From the NCBI RefSeq assembly GCF_023229025.1, contig NZ_JALOAA010000059.1, positions 1-9,065 of the forward strand: DNA of 9,065 bases. Reading direction: 5' to 3'. Position numbers and translations under genes: made by a program. Positions 5,352-9,065 of this stretch are shown here, piece after piece. Source of the stretch: Sulfurimonas sp. Its GTDB lineage: Bacteria; Campylobacterota; Campylobacteria; Campylobacterales; Sulfurimonadaceae. Within the stretch, counting starts at the first letter, position 1. Each line of letters opens with the position of its first letter. The notes under the pieces are model-generated. The model was not told the origin of the DNA. It was given only the letters and a program-made list of their open reading frames with translations, and searched no databases.

Positions 5352-6359
5352 ATGAGATACATAGATGATAATTTAAGTAATAAAACAATCTTAATAACCG
5401 GTGGTGCCGGTTTTATAGGCTCAAACTTGGCACTTTATTTTCAGAATAATCATCCCGATGCAAAAGTAGTTGTTTTAGACAGCTTTAGAAGCGGGGAGAA
5501 ATTATCAAATGGAAATCTTAAAAGTTTTGGTCATTTTAAAAACCTAATTGGTTTTGACGGCGAGATAATAAGCGGTGATATTAATGACAAAGAGTTGCTG
5601 TTTAATTTGGAATTAAACTATAAGTTTGATTATATTTTTCATGAAGCTGCCATCTCTGACACAACTGCGCTTGAGCAGGATTTGATGATAAGAACAAATG
5701 TTAATGCTTATAAAGACTTACTGGATTTGGCAATAAAACATAGTGCAAATATGATATATGCATCATCTGCGGCAACTTACGGAAATGCAGCCTCTCCACA
5801 AAAAGTAGGGGAAGAAGCACCGCAAAATGTTTATGGATTTTCAAAGCTAACTATGGATAATTTAAGCCGTGAGTATATAGAAAAAAGTGATATCTCAATA
5901 GTTGGGCTCAGATATTTTAATGTTTACGGAGAGAGGGAATACTTTAAAAATACGACTGCCTCTATGATTTTGCAGTTTGGACATCAGATACTCTCAGGCA
6001 AAAATCCGCGTCTCTTTGAAGATAGTGATAAGATTTTACGAGATTTTATATACATAGAAGATGTTATCCAAGCAAATATAAAAGCGATGAACCCAAAGAG
6101 AAGTGGAATCTACAATGTAGGAACAGGCAGGGCGAGAAGTTTTCAAGATATTGTAGATATTTTGCAGCATGAGCTTGGCACTGATTTGAGATGTGAGTAT
6201 ATTAAAAATCCTTTTATCGGGAGCTATCAGTTTCATACAGAGGCTGATATTGCTTTGACAAAAGAGATGCTTGGATATGAGCCAAAATTTGAGATGGAAG
6301 ATGGAATTAAAGCATACGTAAAAGAGATTAAAAGAGTGTATGAAGAAGAAGTTAAATAG
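5352..6359 (+). CDS. hldD: ADP-L-glycero-D-manno-heptose 6-epimerase
   Basis: HldD (RfaD/WaaD) performs the last step of heptose activation, inverting C6 of ADP-D-glycero-D-manno-heptose to give the L-glycero form used for LPS core. It is an extended short-chain dehydrogenase with bound NADP. Counted from the ATG at 5352 (335 aa): Rossmann motif GGAGFIGSN (17-25), SSAATYG (138-144), the catalytic YGFSK (161-165) and RDFIYIEDV (230-238), all as in HldD. It is somewhat longer than E. coli HldD (310), mainly by a short N-terminal lead. A GTG at 5346, with AGG seven bases upstream, is an alternative start adding two residues; I prefer the ATG because it begins MRYIDDNL directly before the Rossmann strand. 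The stop is directly followed by the hldE ATG, so the pair is a transcription unit. Confidence 0.95.
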   Translation: MRYIDDNLSNKTILITGGAGFIGSNLALYFQNNHPDAKVVVLDSFRSGEKLSNGNLKSFGHFKNLIGFDGEIISGDINDKELLFNLELNYKFDYIFHEAAISDTTALEQDLMIRTNVNAYKDLLDLAIKHSANMIYASSAATYGNAASPQKVGEEAPQNVYGFSKLTMDNLSREYIEKSDISIVGLRYFNVYGEREYFKNTTASMILQFGHQILSGKNPRLFEDSDKILRDFIYIEDVIQANIKAMNPKRSGIYNVGTGRARSFQDIVDILQHELGTDLRCEYIKNPFIGSYQFHTEADIALTKEMLGYEPKFEMEDGIKAYVKEIKRVYEEEVK

Positions 6360-7793
6360 ATGGAAAGATTAAAAAATTTCACTCCAAATATTTTAGTTAT
6401 CGGTGACTTGATGATAGATCACTATCTGTGGGGAAGTTGTGAGAGAATCTCCCCTGAAGCTCCGGTACAAGTTGTCGATATATCAAAGGAGACTACTCTC
6501 CTTGGCGGTGCTGGAAACGTTATAAATAACTTAAAAGCACTGGGTGCAATAGTAAGTGTTAGCAGCGTAATAGGTGAGGATGATAACGGTAGAGAACTTC
6601 TTGAAATGTTAAAAAAAATAGATGTTGATACGGGTAAGATAATTACCCAAAAAGATAGAAAAACATCAAAAAAAAGCCGTGTTATAGCAAGTTCGCAGCA
6701 GGTGCTTAGATATGATAAAGAGAGTAAAGATCAGATTCACAAAGAGATAGCGGATAAAATTTTAAGCTCTTTGATTGGTACAATAAATGAGTTTGATGCG
6801 GTAATACTCTCAGATTACGGTAAAGGTGTTTTAAGTGACTTTCTATGTCATGAAGTTATTACTCTTTGTAATAAAAACAGGATAAAAGTTCTTGTTGACC
6901 CAAAAGGGAGCGACTATACGAAATATAGAGGCGCATATCTTCTAACTCCAAATAAAAAAGAGGCTATGCAGGCTACAAATATAGACATCATAGATAAAGA
7001 AACCCTCCAAGAGGCGCTTAAAAAATTAAAAAAAGAGTGCAATTTGGCAATATCCTTGATTACGCTATCAGAGGATGGAATTGCTACGTATGATGACAGC
7101 ATGAGAGTTTTTCCTACAGTTGCAAAAGAGGTTTTTGATGTAACAGGAGCCGGAGATACTGTAATAGCCTCTATCGCTTTTGCGTTAAGTGCAAACAGAA
7201 GTATAGATGAAGCAGCTGCTTTTGCCAACCTTGCTGCGGGTGTAGTTGTCGGCAAAATAGGCTCTGCAACAGTTACTCTTGATGAGATAGAGGAGTATGA
7301 AGCAACTCTCCATAAGAGTACATCTGATGCGCATATAAAAAGTTTTGAGGAGATAGAAGCAGTCGTAAATCGTTACCGAAGTAACGGTAAAAAAATTGTT
7401 TTCACAAACGGCTGCTTTGATATTTTACATGTAGGGCATGTAAAGTATCTTCAGGAGGCAAAAAGCTTTGGAGATGTTTTGATAGTGGGCTTAAACTCAG
7501 ATGAGTCGGTCTCTCGCCTTAAAGGGCCTTCTCGTCCTATCAATGTTGCAAATGATAGAGCTTATCTTCTAGCAGCGCTTGAGGCGGTTGATTTCGTTGT
7601 CCCGTTTGAGGAAGATACTCCGCATGAGCTTATAAAAATGATAATGCCGGACACTCTTGTAAAAGGCGGTGATTATAAGGGCAAAAATGTCGTCGGAACA
7701 GAGTTTGCTAGGGAGTTGAAGCTTGTTGACTTTGTTGATGGAAAAAGTACAACTATAACAATTAAGAAAATCCAAGGAGAGTTAAATGTTTAA
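6360..7793 (+). CDS. hldE: Bifunctional heptose 7-phosphate kinase / heptose 1-phosphate adenylyltransferase
   Basis: HldE performs two steps: its N-terminal ribokinase-like (PfkB) domain phosphorylates D-glycero-D-manno-heptose 7-phosphate at C1, and its C-terminal nucleotidyltransferase domain adds AMP after GmhB has acted. The 477 residues equal the E. coli length. Kinase domain, about 1-315: GDLMIDHYLWG (15-25), GGAGNVINNL (49-58) and DVTGAGDTV (260-268), with D266 the catalytic base. Transferase domain, about 340-477: FTNGCFDILHVGH (348-360), containing the HxGH signature at H357-H360, then GLNSD (377-381) and VKGGDY (434-439). Both active sites look intact. It starts directly after the hldD stop with only a weak AAGAAG upstream, so it probably relies on coupling. 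Its last eight bases overlap the YfaZ-like gene. Confidence 0.96.
   Translation: MERLKNFTPNILVIGDLMIDHYLWGSCERISPEAPVQVVDISKETTLLGGAGNVINNLKALGAIVSVSSVIGEDDNGRELLEMLKKIDVDTGKIITQKDRKTSKKSRVIASSQQVLRYDKESKDQIHKEIADKILSSLIGTINEFDAVILSDYGKGVLSDFLCHEVITLCNKNRIKVLVDPKGSDYTKYRGAYLLTPNKKEAMQATNIDIIDKETLQEALKKLKKECNLAISLITLSEDGIATYDDSMRVFPTVAKEVFDVTGAGDTVIASIAFALSANRSIDEAAAFANLAAGVVVGKIGSATVTLDEIEEYEATLHKSTSDAHIKSFEEIEAVVNRYRSNGKKIVFTNGCFDILHVGHVKYLQEAKSFGDVLIVGLNSDESVSRLKGPSRPINVANDRAYLLAALEAVDFVVPFEEDTPHELIKMIMPDTLVKGGDYKGKNVVGTEFARELKLVDFVDGKSTTITIKKIQGELNV
7775..7779 (+). promoter_or_regulatory. Strong ribosome binding site for the YfaZ-like gene
   Basis: AGGAG lies six bases before the ATG at 7786, inside the end of hldE. 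It fixes the start and shows that the eight-base overlap is real. Confidence 0.75.
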
Positions 7794-8358
7794 AAAAGTA
7801 GTATTAGTGGCACTTAGTGCTGTATCTGTGTTTGCTATGCATAGCGCTGAGGTAAATATAAATAATTCAGATTTAGAGCTCTCTGTAAGACTAGATATGG
7901 GTCAGTTTAATGAAAGTGTTGAGCCGGATACGATTTTTTTGGGTGCAAGATATTTAAATGCCGATGAGAGGCATAGTGATGTTGGATCTATTGATGATTA
8001 TCAAGAAGTAAGTTTTTTGATGCAAAGAGAAGTAGATAGTGATTTTAGATTGGGGCTTGGTGTTAAACTAAACCATACCAAAGATTTTGTCTCTATTCCG
8101 CTTGGAGTTGAAGCCTCTTACAAGCTACCTTTTAGCTCAAACGTGCCGTTTTATATAGGAGCTAGCATATACGCTGCGCCTGAGGTTCTATCTCTAGATA
8201 AAGCTGATAATTATTTGGAGTACCGCATAAACCTAGAGGCAGAGGCTATAAAAAATGGCTTTATTACGCTTGGATATAGGCATATGGATACTAATTATGA
8301 ACGAAGAGATGTAGAGTATAATGAATCGATATATTTCGGTTTTAAGTTTCTCTTTTAA
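7786..8358 (+). CDS. YfaZ-like outer-membrane beta-barrel protein
   Basis: The 190-residue product starts with a clear signal peptide: MFKK, then a hydrophobic stretch to about 17, with possible cut sites after VFA (17) or HSA (21). The rest alternates polar and hydrophobic residues in strand-like runs and ends in FGFKFLF, a terminal phenylalanine as in many outer-membrane barrels. Length, signal peptide and wording such as LGARYLNAD and FITLGYRH suggest the YfaZ family, whose function is not known. With about 170 mature residues, an eight-strand barrel is plausible. The gene overlaps hldE by eight bases with a strong ribosome binding site, so it should be made together with the heptose enzymes. 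It may be a surface protein that depends on core LPS, but this is inference. Confidence 0.7.
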   Translation: MFKKVVLVALSAVSVFAMHSAEVNINNSDLELSVRLDMGQFNESVEPDTIFLGARYLNADERHSDVGSIDDYQEVSFLMQREVDSDFRLGLGVKLNHTKDFVSIPLGVEASYKLPFSSNVPFYIGASIYAAPEVLSLDKADNYLEYRINLEAEAIKNGFITLGYRHMDTNYERRDVEYNESIYFGFKFLF

Positions 8359-8359
8359 T

Positions 8360-8378
8360 CTAAATATTTAGTTTTTTT
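8360..8378 (+). terminator. Weak palindrome plus T run after the YfaZ-like gene
   Basis: CTAAATATTTAG (8360-8371) is a perfect palindrome followed by seven T residues (8372-8378). The stem would be short and A/T only, so it is a weak candidate. It lies inside the last codons of the minus-strand waaF, because the two stops are one base apart. Confidence 0.3.
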
Positions 8379-9065
8379 ACAGCCTCTATCACTTCAGAAG
8401 CTGTAATGCTTTTCATGCAGTCATGATGACCGAGTGGACACTCTCTTCTCATACATGGTGAACAATCCATCTCATGTCTTACAATAGAGCCTTTTTCGTT
8501 CATCCATTGTGAAGTTTCCGTATGCTTGGTAGGTCCAAAAATCGAGACTGTCGGTACGCCATATGCAGCGGCTACATGCATCGGTCCACTGTCGTTTGTC
8601 ACAAAGAGAGAGCATCCTCCAATAAGAGAGCATAACTCTTTAATGTTTGTCTTGCCTGCTAAATTTTTATAGTTTTTTATATTTGAAGCCACAAGAGATG
8701 ATTCTATCTCATTTGCCATCTCCACTTCGTTTGGTCCGCCAAAAATTATTATATCGTACCTGTCGCTAAACTCGCCTGCAACGCGGGCAAATCTCTCGGG
8801 ATACCATCTCTTAGCACTTCCATAAGTCGCTCCTGCATTAATGCCCATTGTCGGTTTTTCAAACACATCAGGCTCTATGTATAATTTTAGTTTTGGGGTG
8901 ATTTTGTCCCATCTATCATTATTTACCATGGCAAGCTCAGCATACTGCATGCAGAGGTGTTTATCTGCCTTTACGTTAGGTGTGTGCGAGAGCAAAAACA
9001 TAGAGTGCCATGACTTTCTGGCAATTGATAGAACAGTACCTGTTAGTTTTAAAAGCAAAGATGAG
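8360..9065 (-). CDS. waaF: ADP-heptose:LPS heptosyltransferase II, C-terminal part (cut by the right edge)
   Basis: WaaF is a glycosyltransferase family 9 enzyme at the inner membrane that adds the second heptose of the LPS inner core from ADP-heptose. The window holds 234 codons and the stop. About 100-110 N-terminal residues are missing compared with the roughly 350 of E. coli WaaF. The frame stays open to the window edge, so the TTG at 9058 is not a start. Counting from the first complete codon: INAGATYGSAKRWYP (75-89), which is the family's nucleotide-sugar region; FGGPNE (108-113); NDSGPMHVAAAYG (157-169); and IFGPTKHTETSQW (175-187). A WaaF-type cysteine set follows, CSPC...CPLGHHDC (C201, C204, C209, C216). 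This last block favours WaaF over WaaC. It converges with the hldD set that makes its substrate. Confidence 0.93.
   Translation of the reverse strand, partial: SSLLLKLTGTVLSIARKSWHSMFLLSHTPNVKADKHLCMQYAELAMVNNDRWDKITPKLKLYIEPDVFEKPTMGINAGATYGSAKRWYPERFARVAGEFSDRYDIIIFGGPNEVEMANEIESSLVASNIKNYKNLAGKTNIKELCSLIGGCSLFVTNDSGPMHVAAAYGVPTVSIFGPTKHTETSQWMNEKGSIVRHEMDCSPCMRRECPLGHHDCMKSITASEVIEAVKKLNI

Noticed and set aside
6914..7255. Open minus-strand frame opposite hldE.
   Set aside because: It mirrors the conserved kinase motifs of HldE and shows no features of its own.
9056..9058. TTG as the start codon of waaF.
   Set aside because: The frame remains open to the window edge, and a start here would remove about 100 residues that the family normally has.

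Overview
The window is AT-rich and reads as chromosomal DNA of a free-living Campylobacterota (epsilonproteobacterium), probably a Sulfurimonas-like sulfur oxidiser. The evidence is the epsilonproteobacterial 5S rRNA tail, the CcoI/CcoS pair, small periplasmic c553-type cytochromes and a full ADP-heptose pathway. The genus is an inference from overall resemblance, not a search result.

Layout. Positions 1-57 are the 3' end of a 5S rRNA, so an rRNA operon ends here. An AT-rich spacer follows, holding a small palindrome, three degenerate direct repeats and a good extended -10 promoter. From this promoter runs a tightly packed plus-strand set: gmhA, gmhB, a small single-domain asparaginase-like gene, ccoI and ccoS. 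The last four join by short overlaps. Next come two minus-strand genes for closely similar 93-94 residue cytochromes c553, each with a hairpin just after its stop. A second plus-strand set starts at about 5352: hldD, hldE and a YfaZ-like outer-membrane protein gene. It converges on a minus-strand waaF (heptosyltransferase II) whose 5' part lies beyond the right edge.

How the genes work together. GmhA, HldE (kinase domain), GmhB, HldE (nucleotidyltransferase domain) and HldD are all the enzymes from sedoheptulose 7-phosphate to ADP-L-glycero-beta-D-manno-heptose. WaaF transfers this heptose to the LPS inner core. CcoI supplies copper for cbb3 cytochrome c oxidase, CcoS is the small cbb3 maturation protein, and c553 cytochromes are plausible electron donors to that oxidase. 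The window thus mixes an envelope pathway with a microaerobic respiration module. As I recall it, Campylobacter jejuni has the same two groups side by side (Cj1148-Cj1155 region), so the pairing looks ancestral in the phylum.

I found no CRISPR array, transposon, phage gene, tRNA or clearly new system. The points most worth a second look are the small asparaginase-like protein with no second domain, the phased repeats upstream of the gmhA promoter, and the cytochrome duplication that carries its promoter and 3' hairpin with it.
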